Shown here: piece after piece, positions 8,053 to 17,313 of the stretch
How the letters are laid out: each line of letters begins with the position of its first letter
Numbering within the stretch: the first letter of the stretch is position 1
Assembly: GCA_903845125.1 (NCBI GenBank)
Contig: CAIMWS010000357.1
Span: forward strand, 1-32,416
Source: an uncultured Verrucomicrobiota bacterium
GTDB lineage: Bacteria > Verrucomicrobiota > Verrucomicrobiia > Limisphaerales > UBA1319
Length of the DNA stretch: 32,416 nt
Reading direction: 5' to 3'
Made by a program: the position numbers and the translations under genes
Notes under the pieces: generated by a model
Databases searched by the model: none
Told to the model about the DNA's origin: nothing
What the model saw: only the letters and a program-made list of their open reading frames with translations

Positions 8053-10002
8053 CTACCAGACTTTGATGGAGAGTTGGCCGGTTCCGGGATTCTCAAAAGG
8101 ACCCGCGCTGGGAGCGGTTTCGCTCCGTGGGTGGCCGAAGTAGTCGGTGTCGATCTTCAGCGGCGAGCCGTCCGCATTTTCATAGGGCAGATTGGGGATC
8201 CTGGCCTGCCCCAGGAGTTCGGTGGTCACCCGGGTGGTCATGGTTTTCAGCACCGCATCCCCGAGGGCGAAGTTCAGGAAAACGCCCTCCCCGGTTTCCA
8301 CCAGCTTGAGCTGGGGATCGAAACCGGGCTGGACGGTGCTGTGGGTTTCGTTCTTATAGGGCCAGGCGCCGTGGTAATAGACGTTGCCATCCGCCCAGGA
8401 GGGCCAGGTGCGCAGATCGTAAACCCACAAGCCATGGCCTTCGGTCCGCCCGGAAGGTCGATCCCGGTTTTCCGGCCCGGCGGCGGCGCCCACGAAGATA
8501 TTGTTGTAAAAACGATTGTCCCCGCCGGCGATATTCGTCAGCCCCGCCACCAGGGTGGAATGGGGCGGGTGAAAAGGAGTCACCCGGGTGAGCTCCGGCC
8601 GGCTGACGATTTTGCCTGTCACCAGGTTGTGCGCGAAGCTGCCGCCCTGGGACCAATCGAGCAGGCTGAGGGGGGAGAGGAAGATATTGTTATCCACCTG
8701 GTACGGCCCGTGGTCGACCTCCACAAAAAGGTCGTCGGTGGTGTTCTGGTAGCAGACATTGCGGGTGATCCGGACGCCCTGGGCCATCCAGTCCATCCAC
8801 AGGCCCCGGCCGGCGTGGTGGATGCGGTTGCCCTGGATGAGCATGTCGATCGAGGCGTGGATTTTGATGCCGGCGATTTCCGCCCCGGTGAACAGGCGCT
8901 TGGTCCAAATGTTGTAGATATGGTTGCCGGTGATCTGGCTAAAGGCCGCCCCGAGGCTCCCGCAAATGCCGGTCTGCTCGCAGTTGAAGATGGTGTTGCC
9001 GCGGACGATATGGGAGCCGATCCTGGCCTTCGACCAGCCGATTTTCAGCGCCCGTTCGATCACCTCCACGTAATGGATGGCGCCGTCCTTGCTGCGGTCG
9101 TTGGACCAGACGTTGTGGCCGGTCTGGCGTTCCTTGCCCAGGGTGATGCCGGAGCATTTCGAGTCGCTGATCACGTTGTTCTCAATGATCCAGCCCTGGC
9201 TCCAGTGGGTGCCGAGCAGGCCGATCTGCTCGGCGGTGGGGGCGGCCCATTGCGTGGCCGCCTGGCGCATTTGGAAGCCGCGCACCGTCAGGTAATCCCG
9301 GCCCGGCTGGTCCGGGTAAAAACAGGCCTCCCGCACGTTGATTTCCACCAGTTCCGAGTTGGGATCGTGGTCGTGGAAATTGGCATAGATATAAGTGTTC
9401 CGCTCATCGCTCTCCCCCAGCCAGGTGTAGGTGGATCCTTCGGGATCGAAGGCGCCCGGGATGGCTTTGGGATTGAGAACCTCCTCCAGCAGGTGGGCTT
9501 CGTAAAGGGATTTGCCATTCAGATACACCTCCCCCGTGTGGGGGCGGCGGCCCCGGTCGTTGAACCAGTCGCCGGTGATGAGATCCCGGTAAGGGTTGTA
9601 TTTGCCGAAAAAGGAATTGGGCAGGACCAGCTTCCAAACGCCGGGGAGGAACGGCTGCCAGCCGCGGGCCACCTCCGAGCCTTTGATCACGACCACCTCG
9701 CCCGGGGCGGCCTGGTAGGTGATGCGCCGGGTGTTGGATTCGCCCCCCCGGGGCGGGGTCACCCGCTCGCGGTAAGTCCCCGCGTGGACGGTGATCACGT
9801 CGCCCGGCTGCGCCAGGGTGGCGCCGCGCTGGATGGTCCGCAGCGGCTGGGTTTCCGTGCCGGGGTTTTCATCGTTGCCCGTGGTGGCCACGTGGTATTC
9901 CGCCCCGGGCGAGGCCAGGGTGGAGCACCACAGCAACCCCGCGGCGAGGCTGAGGTTGGCATGGCGGAGGAGGCTCCGGGGTTTCAATGGATTCGTTTTC
10001 AT
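8053..10002 (-). CDS. GH120-type beta-xylosidase (beta-helix glycosidase)
   Basis: Predicted retaining exo-xylosidase that trims xylo-oligosaccharides. The 649-residue protein has a signal-peptide-like N-terminus (residues 1-34, ending ASPGAEYH). It then follows the architecture and length (about 640) of the Thermoanaerobacterium XylC family almost throughout: GDVITVHAGTYRE, VWKLVLPNSFFGKYNPY, GEVYLNGKSLYE, YIYANF...DPNSELVEINVR, IGWSKARIGSHIVRGNTI, and the C-terminal end SIKVW. The two catalytic carboxylates known for GH120 appear to be D404 (GLWMDWMAQG, nucleophile) and E428 (LFVEVDHGP, acid/base). Their spacing is one residue longer than I recall for XylC. The ATG at 10002 overlaps the TGA of the upstream gene by four bases (ATGA), so the two are translationally coupled. 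The family call is from memory of XylC, with good but not certain substrate transfer. Confidence 0.85.
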   Translation of the reverse strand: MKTNPLKPRSLLRHANLSLAAGLLWCSTLASPGAEYHVATTGNDENPGTETQPLRTIQRGATLAQPGDVITVHAGTYRERVTPPRGGESNTRRITYQAAPGEVVVIKGSEVARGWQPFLPGVWKLVLPNSFFGKYNPYRDLITGDWFNDRGRRPHTGEVYLNGKSLYEAHLLEEVLNPKAIPGAFDPEGSTYTWLGESDERNTYIYANFHDHDPNSELVEINVREACFYPDQPGRDYLTVRGFQMRQAATQWAAPTAEQIGLLGTHWSQGWIIENNVISDSKCSGITLGKERQTGHNVWSNDRSKDGAIHYVEVIERALKIGWSKARIGSHIVRGNTIFNCEQTGICGSLGAAFSQITGNHIYNIWTKRLFTGAEIAGIKIHASIDMLIQGNRIHHAGRGLWMDWMAQGVRITRNVCYQNTTDDLFVEVDHGPYQVDNNIFLSPLSLLDWSQGGSFAHNLVTGKIVSRPELTRVTPFHPPHSTLVAGLTNIAGGDNRFYNNIFVGAAAGPENRDRPSGRTEGHGLWVYDLRTWPSWADGNVYYHGAWPYKNETHSTVQPGFDPQLKLVETGEGVFLNFALGDAVLKTMTTRVTTELLGQARIPNLPYENADGSPLKIDTDYFGHPRSETAPSAGPFENPGTGQLSIKVW

Positions 10003-12755
10003 GGTGTTTGCCGGGTTCGGGGTTGGGGTTCGAGTATGGCGCCGCAGAGGGCGACCTGGCCAGCGGTGGGGGTGAGGGTCACCGCCACCGTGCCGCTGGC
10101 GCCCACGGTGACCGGAAATTCGCGCACGAGCAGGCGGTTCGCGCCGCCGGCTTCCGCAAAAATATCCACCGCCCGGGCGACGCACCGGCCCGCCACGGAA
10201 ATCTGGAACACCCGCTGGCCAGGGGCGGTGGACCGGGGATCGAGCAGGAGCAGGCGGAGTTGGCATTGCCCCGGCGGCAGCTGGGCGGCCGGGTCGTTTT
10301 CCCGGGGGTTGCGACACAGGATGGGCCGCAGCGCGAAGGTGAACGGTTGAGCGCTCTCGATGCCGGTGCGGCCGATCTCGCTCCAGCCAGCGGGCGCAGC
10401 GGGCGGCAGGACCGGCTCAAGCGCGGGCGGCAGGACGAACACGGCGGCGCCGGTCTCCGCCGCGCCGAGGCACTCCCAGAGCTCGTGGCCGGGGCCGAAA
10501 TGGAACGTGAACAGGCCGCGGCTTTGGGCCAGCGGGTCGTGGGAAGTGGGGGCGAAGTTGAGGCACACGGGGCGGAGGCCCAAGGCCTGCCGGTGCCGCT
10601 CGATGTGGCTGAGCCAGCGCGTGTTCAGCGAAACGATCACTCCCTGTTCCCCCCGCGTGAGGCCGCCGAGGGAACTCAACCGGGCATATTGCCCGATCAC
10701 GGCTTCCGGGTGGCAATCCGCCAGCGCCCGCCGGGCGCCCGCCCGGTCGCCCCGCCGGAGCCAATCCTGGGATTCCTGGAATTGGCCGTGGGCGGCATGG
10801 AAGGCCAGGCAGAATTCCTCGAGCTGCCGCTGGTAATCGAAGCGCAGGCGCTGGTCCGGGGAAAACGCCTCGGTCCGGGCCTGGTCCAGCACCGCCAGCC
10901 GGGCACGGCCGGAGGCCAGAAGGGCGGGAATATTGGTGAGCTGGCGGTCGATGAACCAGTCGGAAGTTTCGCGCCCGAACTGCGGCGCGCCGGTGATCCA
11001 GGATTCGAGGTAATGCCCCAGGAGCTCGGGGTTGCCCGGGCGCCTGCCAAACCACGCCCCGGCGAGCGCCCGGCACGTTTCGGCCAGCGCCTGGTCCCGG
11101 GTGCGGTCCCAGACCTGGCTGGCCAGGCTGGCGAAATAGAGATCGAGCGGGCGGGTGGTCCAATGGATGATGCCGAATCCGGCCGCCCGCGCATCCTCCA
11201 GCCGGGAAGCGAAGCCGGCGAGCGGGGTGTAGGGCCGGCCCAGGTAATGGCCGTCGTCATGGTGAGCCCAGACGACCGGGATGACCGGCCGGCGGGCGCC
11301 GATCTCCCGCAGCGGGGCGCGCGCCGCCGCTTCCCCCAGCTGCGGCCGGCCGTGGATGACATCATAGTCCAGGCCGATCAGCGGCAGGCCGGCGGGAAAG
11401 AAGCGGTCGGCGCCCGGGAGAAACTCGAAGCCCCACGTTCCCGCCGCGAGGGTGACGCCGGTGGCGCCGGTTTCCTTCAGGGCGCGGTCGAAAGCGCGCG
11501 CGATTTTGCCGATGGCGAAAAGGCCGGGGGCGCGCCAGTATTGGCCCGCCTCCGGGGTCCGCGCGATTTCCGCGGCGTACTCGCGCTGCCAGGCCGCGGG
11601 CAGGTCGGCCACCTTCAGGTTCATCCACGGCGTGCCATCCCGGCGGAACCAGGCGACGAGCCGGGTGATCTGCGGATACTGCTGGAGCAAGGTGGCCACC
11701 TGGGCGCGGTGGAAGGCATACCCTTCCGGGGTGTCCGGGTTGGGCAGCCAGATGCGCCCCGGCTGGCGGCCGGTGATTGTGGCGGTGGATCCACCCGCCG
11801 CGAAGCGGGCGGATTCGGGAAGGAGCAGGACCAGCTCCTGGGGGTTGGCGGTGGGCGTGTCCACGTCCACGGCAAAATAGACGTTGAGGCTCCGGGCGGC
11901 GGCGTCCGCAAAAACCTCACGCATGAGCGACCGGGCAGCGGCGACCCGCTCGCCATCGGGTGCCAGCCCGGCCGCCGCGCCAAAGGCGCCGGACTCGAAG
12001 ACCCAGCCGCCGTGGAGCCGACGCACATCATTCACGTGCATGGTGGACCAATCGCGGCCCTGGATCGTGGTCGAGAGCCAGCCCACCGGCCGGGTGCGGC
12101 CCGCAAAGTCGAAGGCGGCCATGGGATTATTCCCATAGGCGTGGACCATGATGGCATTGAAGCCCTGCTTTTGCGCCTGGGCGGTCCACTGCCGCCACTC
12201 GGGGAGGTTCCAGGTGGAGCAGCCGCTCAGGAAATTATGCCAGTTGAACACCAGCCGCTCCCGCACCAGGGGCGCATCGGCGAAGTCCCAGCCGGCGAAG
12301 GAAAAAGGTTCCGCCGGGAGTGTTGGCAAGGCATCGCCCGACAGGGTGAAGGCGCAGCCCAGCTGCCGCAGCAGGGCATAAACCCCGAACCAGGTGCCCC
12401 GCGGATCCGCGCCGGCGATGACCCCTATTTCACGGTGGTCCTGCCGGATGGTGCGGACCTGGAAACTTTCCGGCCTGGACCAATCGCCCCCGGGGACCAG
12501 GCGGCGCGCCAGGGCGCCGCTGCCGGCCACAATGACCGGACCACGGGCGGGAACCTGGGCGGCCACGGCGAAAGTGGTTTGGGGATGCAGTTTCCCCAGG
12601 TACAGCGCCAGTTCGCGCGCCGCCAGGCGTTCGGATTGGCCCTCGGCGGCCGCCAGGGCGACCACCACGGTTTCGGCGCCGGCCACCGGCTGCACCCAGC
12701 CGGAGCCGAGCAGCCAGAGGATGGCCCACAAGGTGGTATGGTGGTGCATAGGCAT
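9999..12755 (-). CDS. Secreted alpha-glucuronidase-like glycoside hydrolase
   Basis: A 918-residue secreted protein with a signal peptide (residues 1-27, ending PVAGA). Residues 28-150 look like the small alpha/beta domain preceding the barrel in alpha-glucuronidase-type enzymes (SERLAARELALYLGKL, GVIAGADPRGTWFGVYALLR). A barrel follows with NAIMVHAYGNN, NVYFAVDVDTP, VVWAHHDDGHY and IIHWTTRPLDLYFASL. Roughly the last 120 residues form a beta-sandwich. The exact CAZy family is uncertain: it recalls GH67/GH115-like and DUF4838-like proteins but fits none cleanly by eye. It is directly coupled to a GH120 xylosidase and upstream of a CBM9-like gene. That context fits removal of (methyl)glucuronic acid side chains from xylan. 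UxuA in the same series could take the released uronate further. The function is inference; the glycosidase fold is better supported. Confidence 0.65.
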   Translation of the reverse strand: MPMHHHTTLWAILWLLGSGWVQPVAGAETVVVALAAAEGQSERLAARELALYLGKLHPQTTFAVAAQVPARGPVIVAGSGALARRLVPGGDWSRPESFQVRTIRQDHREIGVIAGADPRGTWFGVYALLRQLGCAFTLSGDALPTLPAEPFSFAGWDFADAPLVRERLVFNWHNFLSGCSTWNLPEWRQWTAQAQKQGFNAIMVHAYGNNPMAAFDFAGRTRPVGWLSTTIQGRDWSTMHVNDVRRLHGGWVFESGAFGAAAGLAPDGERVAAARSLMREVFADAAARSLNVYFAVDVDTPTANPQELVLLLPESARFAAGGSTATITGRQPGRIWLPNPDTPEGYAFHRAQVATLLQQYPQITRLVAWFRRDGTPWMNLKVADLPAAWQREYAAEIARTPEAGQYWRAPGLFAIGKIARAFDRALKETGATGVTLAAGTWGFEFLPGADRFFPAGLPLIGLDYDVIHGRPQLGEAAARAPLREIGARRPVIPVVWAHHDDGHYLGRPYTPLAGFASRLEDARAAGFGIIHWTTRPLDLYFASLASQVWDRTRDQALAETCRALAGAWFGRRPGNPELLGHYLESWITGAPQFGRETSDWFIDRQLTNIPALLASGRARLAVLDQARTEAFSPDQRLRFDYQRQLEEFCLAFHAAHGQFQESQDWLRRGDRAGARRALADCHPEAVIGQYARLSSLGGLTRGEQGVIVSLNTRWLSHIERHRQALGLRPVCLNFAPTSHDPLAQSRGLFTFHFGPGHELWECLGAAETGAAVFVLPPALEPVLPPAAPAGWSEIGRTGIESAQPFTFALRPILCRNPRENDPAAQLPPGQCQLRLLLLDPRSTAPGQRVFQISVAGRCVARAVDIFAEAGGANRLLVREFPVTVGASGTVAVTLTPTAGQVALCGAILEPQPRTRQTP

Positions 12756-12788
12756 TCAGTGTTTGGCGGGACCCTGGCCAACCATGCC

Positions 12789-14111
12789 TCAAGGGGCCGG
12801 GACCGCCTGGGTGGGGGTTGATTTCAGCCCGCAACTGTTCACCGCGCGGAGGGCGTATTGATGGGTGGCACCCGGGGCCGCGGCCGGAACTTTAAAGCGC
12901 ATCGCCGGCAGCGGTTTTTCCGGTGTGTCGTGGTAGGACATTTTTTGGAACAAGGGGCGCCCAAAAGGTCCCGCCGGGTGCTCCGGCAGACGAGCGATTT
13001 CGGTGCCATCGCGTTCGATGATGAATCCGGCCAGGCCACTCTCAAAATCCGCCTCAGCCTCCCAGGTCAATTCCCCGCCCGCGCTGAGGCGCACGTTCCC
13101 AGGCGGCGGCGGGGGCGTGGGGTCGGGGGTGGCGCCGGTCTGGACATATTCGCTCCAGGCTTTGGCTACCGCCGCATTGGGCAGCCACACGGACTGGGCG
13201 GGATCGCCGGTGAAAGCGGGGGCCGGCTGGGGCGAGCCGCCCGCCAGCGGAGCCAGCCAGGCGCCCGCGCCGGACAGGGAGCGTAGCGGTGCGCCCGGCT
13301 GGCCGGGCAGGCGCTGGGCGAGGCAGGCGTCGAACCAGGGGATGGCCAGGTAGCGGGAGTCACCGCATTCATGGCTGGTGCGGGGATCGAGGGCCAGGCC
13401 CACCAGGGCGCCCTGGGCCCGGAAATCCTGCAAAAAGGCGAAGGTGCTGGCCCACAGGCTGGCGAAACGATCGGTTTTCTCCTTGATCCCGAGGTTGCAC
13501 ATGACGGGCACCGCCAGCGCGGCCGGTGGAAATCCGGGGGCGGCGCCCTGGGCGGGCGCAGGTATCAGGCGCGGCGAGCCGGAACGCAGCCACACCGCCA
13601 CGATCCGCTGCGGATGGGTGAGCAGCATGTGGCCCGCCCAGTTCGCGCCGCCGGAATGCCCCCATAAAGCCCAGGGCGCCTGCTCCAGCTCCGGGTGGCC
13701 GGTCCGGACGGCGAATTCGGCCAGGGCGCGCAGGAAGGTTTTCCCGGATCCTTGGGCGGGATCGCACCACCAGGCGCAATCGTCCTGCTCCCTTTGGTGG
13801 TAGGAGGGGCCGAGCAGCGCGCAATCCCATTTGCGCGCCAGGGCCTGCCAGTGCAGGTCGTAAGCCGCCGTGGCCCCCGCCTTGCACGCGGGCTCGCCGC
13901 AGCCGTGCTGGTGGACCACCACCCCCCGGATGGTCTTGACGCCCGGCGGGATCCAGAGCGTGTAAGTGACGCCGAGTTTCAATCCGCCCGCGGCACCCGA
14001 TGGCTCGCAGCTCCATTCGTGATAAGCCGAAGCGGAAGGTGGCGCACCCGCACCGGCCGTGGCCTGCAGCAGGCCGGCGAGCAGGATGCAAAGCGTTTGC
14101 ATTGGTTTCAT
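12789..14111 (-). CDS. Secreted alpha/beta-hydrolase (esterase) with C-terminal FnIII-like domain
   Basis: A 440-residue exported hydrolase. The signal peptide spans residues 1-22. The alpha/beta-hydrolase part shows an oxyanion-region motif (VVVHQHGCG, about 65-72), the nucleophile elbow GHSGGAN with Ser153, and a likely catalytic His247 in DPRTSHECGDSR. A Pro-rich linker (about 340-350) precedes a fibronectin type III-like domain (LTWEAEADFESGLAGFIIERDG, YALRAVNSCG). The general class resembles PHB-depolymerase-like or feruloyl/acetyl esterases. Between glycosidases of a xylan-type cluster, removal of acetyl or feruloyl groups is the most sensible role, but the substrate cannot be read from sequence. 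The start at 14111 gives a clean signal peptide; upstream in-frame codons lack export features. Confidence 0.72.
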   Translation of the reverse strand: MKPMQTLCILLAGLLQATAGAGAPPSASAYHEWSCEPSGAAGGLKLGVTYTLWIPPGVKTIRGVVVHQHGCGEPACKAGATAAYDLHWQALARKWDCALLGPSYHQREQDDCAWWCDPAQGSGKTFLRALAEFAVRTGHPELEQAPWALWGHSGGANWAGHMLLTHPQRIVAVWLRSGSPRLIPAPAQGAAPGFPPAALAVPVMCNLGIKEKTDRFASLWASTFAFLQDFRAQGALVGLALDPRTSHECGDSRYLAIPWFDACLAQRLPGQPGAPLRSLSGAGAWLAPLAGGSPQPAPAFTGDPAQSVWLPNAAVAKAWSEYVQTGATPDPTPPPPPGNVRLSAGGELTWEAEADFESGLAGFIIERDGTEIARLPEHPAGPFGRPLFQKMSYHDTPEKPLPAMRFKVPAAAPGATHQYALRAVNSCGLKSTPTQAVPAP

Positions 14112-14149
14112 TGACGTCCCATTTTCGGTGGTTTGGGCGGCCGGCACAA

Positions 14150-14171
14150 GCGCATTCCACGCGCATTCCAC
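14150..14171. repeat. Perfect 11-bp tandem duplication
   Basis: The 11-mer gcgcattccac occurs twice head-to-tail (14150-14160 and 14161-14171) in the 139-nt spacer between two minus-strand genes. It may be replication slippage or a small operator. No symmetry typical of a dimeric repressor site is seen. Confidence 0.6.
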
Positions 14172-14250
14172 GCGGCCATCCGGCTGCGCGGCATCCAGGC
14201 CCGGGTTTTACTGCCGCCGGCGGGTGGGCCGGTCCCCCGCGGCAGCTGGG

Positions 14251-16146
14251 TCAGCCCTTCCGCCGGGGGAAAAGGGTGGCGATATCGGCGAGCATTTTAG
14301 CTTTGGTGGCGGCGGGCAGGCGCACCAGGCCGGTGTATTCGATCCAGCCATTGGAAACGCCGGTGCCGGCGCCTACCTGGCGCGCGAGTTTCATCTGCGG
14401 CTCCCACATGTGCTGGAAATGCCACGCGCAGGGCCGCCAAGGCTTGTCCCCCAGGGCCGCCAGGTAACGCACCGGCTCCTGGGTGTAGAGCGGATGCCCC
14501 AGGATGCCCGGATAGGCGTGGTCGCCGCACTCGCCATCGGCCCACAGGACGAAGCCGGACATCGAGCAGTCACTGGTGAAGACCGCCTTGTCCGCGCCGA
14601 AGGAGCGGACCAGCGAGCGGAGCTGGCGGTGGAAATCGATCGCCGCCGCGGAGGTGGGCCCGGGGTGGCCGGGGTGGTGATCGTAGCCGAGGCCCGCGAA
14701 GGTTTCGTCCACGGTGATCGCGTCCGGTTTCAGGATCTCCATGATCCACCGGGCCTGCCGGAGGAGGTGCTCCCGCCATTGGGGGGAGCCCAGCGAAGCC
14801 CGCCAGTTGTGGCCAATGGTGTCCGGCCCCTGCCATGGGTAGGGCACCCGCTTGCCTTGGGCATCCACCTGCACGCTGTCCTGCATCTGTTTGAAAAACG
14901 GCGCCGCGTCGTCGAACAGCACCGGGTGCAGGTAAACGGCGGCTTTCGCCCCGGCCTGGCGCGTGGCCTGGATGCGGGCGCGCATTTTGTCGAAGGACAT
15001 CTCCGCCGCCCCTTGCCGGTCCCCCCGCATGGCCAGCCAGGATTTGCGGTCCGGCTGGAGGTAATCCCCCAGGGCCGGGTAATAGCCGTGCTGGGTGGCC
15101 AGGCCGACGCGGAATTCGCGGAAGTGCGGCAGATCCGCCTCGAAGCCGCCGCCGCGCCGCCCGTGTTCACCCGCCGCCGCGGAAAGGAAATCGTAATAGT
15201 GAACCTTGAAGTCGCGCACCCAGCCGATGGGCGGATGATCCTCGCGGTGGCCGAACCGGTGGAAGGCCTGCCAGGCCACGGTGGCATCCCCTTCGTGCAC
15301 CAGGAGCCAGCAGCGCTCCGTGACGGTTTGGCGGGGCGGAATGGTGACACAGCGCCCGAGGCGCCAGGTCCCCGGGCGGATCCCGGGGCCGGAGGCGGAG
15401 AACCGCCGGGGCTCCAGGGAGGAGGTGAACAGCGCCACGCGCAGCGCCGCCCCGGGGCTGGAAAGGTCCACCACCGGCGCCAGGAGGGGCGCGGTGGTTT
15501 CCCGCGCGCCGGAGGGATAGCTGGCCAACGGCTCGAGGTAATGCGCCGCGAGGCCCCCGCTCCCCACCGGCTGGCGGCAATCCTGGAGGAAATGCTTCAC
15601 GCCCAGGGCCGCAAAGCGTTCGTCCGCAAACAATCCGGCGGCGTTGAGCGGGAGATAGGCCTGCTGGTTTTCGACCGCGGCGGATGGCTGGAGGGAGGTG
15701 GCCAGCACGAGCTCCACCAGCTGCGGCTGGCGGGAGGTATTCCGCACCGTGAGGGTGGCCTCCAGGAGATCCTCCCCCAGGCCCCGGCCGGCCTGATGCA
15801 ACCGGTGGCGCAGTTCCGCGCGCAGCGGGCCGTGGAGGGCCGTGGCCTGGCCGGCCTGGAGCCAGCAGAACGGCTCCTCCCCCACCACGCGGCAGCCGGC
15901 GTCCAGCAGCCCCGGGGACTCACCCACCGTCAGCGCCGCGCCTCCCCGGCTCACCCCGGTGAACAGCCGGGAGGGATCCGCCCGCCGCCACTGGAGCCGG
16001 CCGCTGCCAGCCGCGGGGGGGGCGGCGGTTCCGCCCGCGCCGGAGCAGAGCAGGCCGGCGGCGGCGGCGCCCGTTTGCCGGAGGAAATCGCGCCGGCTCA
16101 ACGACCCGCACACGGGGAAGGGAGGGGCAGGGGATGGGGGATTCAT
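14251..16146 (-). CDS. Tat-exported protein with probable TIM-barrel glycosidase-like fold, unknown function
   Basis: A 631-residue protein that I do not recognise as a named family. The N-terminus has a twin-arginine signal (SRRDFLRQ, residues 17-24, then an Ala-rich hydrophobic stretch), so it is exported folded. Residues 50-330 are beta-rich (TLTVRNTSRQPQLVELVLATS) and resemble the N-terminal beta-sandwich of GH36-like enzymes. The second half looks like a barrel: DFKVHYYDFLSAA, AKAAVYLHPVLFDD, ILKPDAITVDETFAGLGYD and KAVFTSDCSMSGFVLWADGECGDHAYP. The Asp/Glu in TVDETFAG and FTSDCS are candidate active-site acids. It lies between uxuA (18 nt) and the esterase gene. The context suggests a glycoside hydrolase or a sugar-binding relative with a new specificity; this is inference. 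Confidence 0.7.
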   Translation of the reverse strand: MNPPSPAPPFPVCGSLSRRDFLRQTGAAAAGLLCSGAGGTAAPPAAGSGRLQWRRADPSRLFTGVSRGGAALTVGESPGLLDAGCRVVGEEPFCWLQAGQATALHGPLRAELRHRLHQAGRGLGEDLLEATLTVRNTSRQPQLVELVLATSLQPSAAVENQQAYLPLNAAGLFADERFAALGVKHFLQDCRQPVGSGGLAAHYLEPLASYPSGARETTAPLLAPVVDLSSPGAALRVALFTSSLEPRRFSASGPGIRPGTWRLGRCVTIPPRQTVTERCWLLVHEGDATVAWQAFHRFGHREDHPPIGWVRDFKVHYYDFLSAAAGEHGRRGGGFEADLPHFREFRVGLATQHGYYPALGDYLQPDRKSWLAMRGDRQGAAEMSFDKMRARIQATRQAGAKAAVYLHPVLFDDAAPFFKQMQDSVQVDAQGKRVPYPWQGPDTIGHNWRASLGSPQWREHLLRQARWIMEILKPDAITVDETFAGLGYDHHPGHPGPTSAAAIDFHRQLRSLVRSFGADKAVFTSDCSMSGFVLWADGECGDHAYPGILGHPLYTQEPVRYLAALGDKPWRPCAWHFQHMWEPQMKLARQVGAGTGVSNGWIEYTGLVRLPAATKAKMLADIATLFPRRKG

Positions 16147-16164
16147 AGGTGGTTGGTTTTCGGG

Positions 16165-17238
16165 TCAGGCGGTGTCCTCGAGCGCCCGCAGCGCGGCCAT
16201 CAGCCACCCGCAGGCGTAGGCCATGCCGGCGTGCCAGGGCGCGGCGCAGGTCATTTGCGGCGCGTGATCCGGGATCAGCACCCCGGTGTAACCGTTGCGG
16301 CGCAGGATGCGCAATACGCGCAGCATGTCGATGTCCCCTTCGTCCACGAAGGTTTCCTGGTAGTGCGGCACCTTGCCCCGCACGTTGCGGAAATGGACGT
16401 AGGCGATTTTCCCCTGGCGGCTGTAGGTGTCCACGGTTTCGTAAAGGTCGCCTTCGGTCATCTCGGCCAGGGTGCCGAGGCAGAATTCCAGGGCGTTGCG
16501 CGGGCTGGGGTGACGGTCGATCAGCCGCTGGTAAAGCCCCGGCTGGTTCACCAGGCGCGGCTGGCCGCGCACGGTGGGCAGCGGGGGATCATCCGGGTGG
16601 GCAGCCAGGGTGACGCCCGCCTCCTCGGCCACCGGCAGCAGCGCGTCGAGAAATTCGCCATGGCGGCGCCAAAGTTCCTCCGCCGGGATCGTGGCCAGGT
16701 TTCCGGGCTCAGCCTGGCGGTCATAAACCATGTTCCAAACCATGCCCTTGGGAATCGGCTTATCGCAGGGGCCGTCCACGGCGACCACCTCCGCTCCGCC
16801 GCGACCCCACGGACCTTTTATGCGCCCCGCCACCCCGGCGAGGGAGAAATTGTAGCCGAGGGTGGGGATGCCCACCTGGCCGACGGTGCGGATGATGGAC
16901 TTGAGGTTCTCCAGCTGCTCCGCCTTTTGGGGTCCATCCAGGAGCACGTCATGCCAATGGGCCGGGTCGAAGTTCTCAATGGCTTCGACCTGGAGCCCAT
17001 GCGCCGCCGCCGCGCTTTTGACGGCGGCCAGCTCCCCGGCGGACCAGAGCCGGGTGGGATCGCCCGCGAGCCCCCAGCCGGCATCGTCCCCCAGCGGCTG
17101 GTCCCCCGGCTGGTTGGTGCGGGAAGAGCGGAAATAATCGACCCAGTGGATCACCAGGTGCGTGGCTCCACACTGGCGCGCGAAGCGGTAATGCTCGTCG
17201 TTCAGCTGGTGGCGGTAGAGGCCAAAACCGGGTTTCAT
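16165..17238 (-). CDS. uxuA: Mannonate dehydratase
   Basis: Catalyses D-mannonate to 2-keto-3-deoxygluconate plus water (EC 4.2.1.8), a cytoplasmic step of hexuronate breakdown. The 357-residue protein carries the family landmarks and the metal-binding set expected for UxuA: His214 (LAAHPDDPP), Cys253 (EFCLGT), His282 (YVHFRNV) and Asp324 (IPDHAP). Their spacing closely matches characterised UxuA enzymes. There is no signal peptide, which contrasts with the exported products on both sides. The start codon is preceded by GATCGCCT rather than a purine-rich Shine-Dalgarno; the same 12-bp context recurs at the ACP gene (30274-30285). Within the series it links extracellular uronate release to central metabolism. 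UxaC and KdgK/KdgA partners are not in the window and must lie elsewhere. Confidence 0.93.
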   Translation of the reverse strand: MKPGFGLYRHQLNDEHYRFARQCGATHLVIHWVDYFRSSRTNQPGDQPLGDDAGWGLAGDPTRLWSAGELAAVKSAAAAHGLQVEAIENFDPAHWHDVLLDGPQKAEQLENLKSIIRTVGQVGIPTLGYNFSLAGVAGRIKGPWGRGGAEVVAVDGPCDKPIPKGMVWNMVYDRQAEPGNLATIPAEELWRRHGEFLDALLPVAEEAGVTLAAHPDDPPLPTVRGQPRLVNQPGLYQRLIDRHPSPRNALEFCLGTLAEMTEGDLYETVDTYSRQGKIAYVHFRNVRGKVPHYQETFVDEGDIDMLRVLRILRRNGYTGVLIPDHAPQMTCAAPWHAGMAYACGWLMAALRALEDTA

Positions 17239-17313
17239 AGGCGATCAGTTCAACCGGCCCCGGGCTTCCGTCCAGGCGTCCGCCGGGCGCCACGCGGCGC
17301 CGTGCCCAACGCT

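Noticed and set aside
8038..10350. A 770-codon plus-strand frame opposite the GH120 gene
   Set aside because: Antisense shadow; the minus strand matches GH120 along its full length, including both catalytic acids.
9987..12821. A 944-codon plus-strand frame opposite the glucuronidase-like gene
   Set aside because: A composition shadow of the real minus-strand gene, which has a signal peptide and glycosidase-like sequence; the shadow has no family character.
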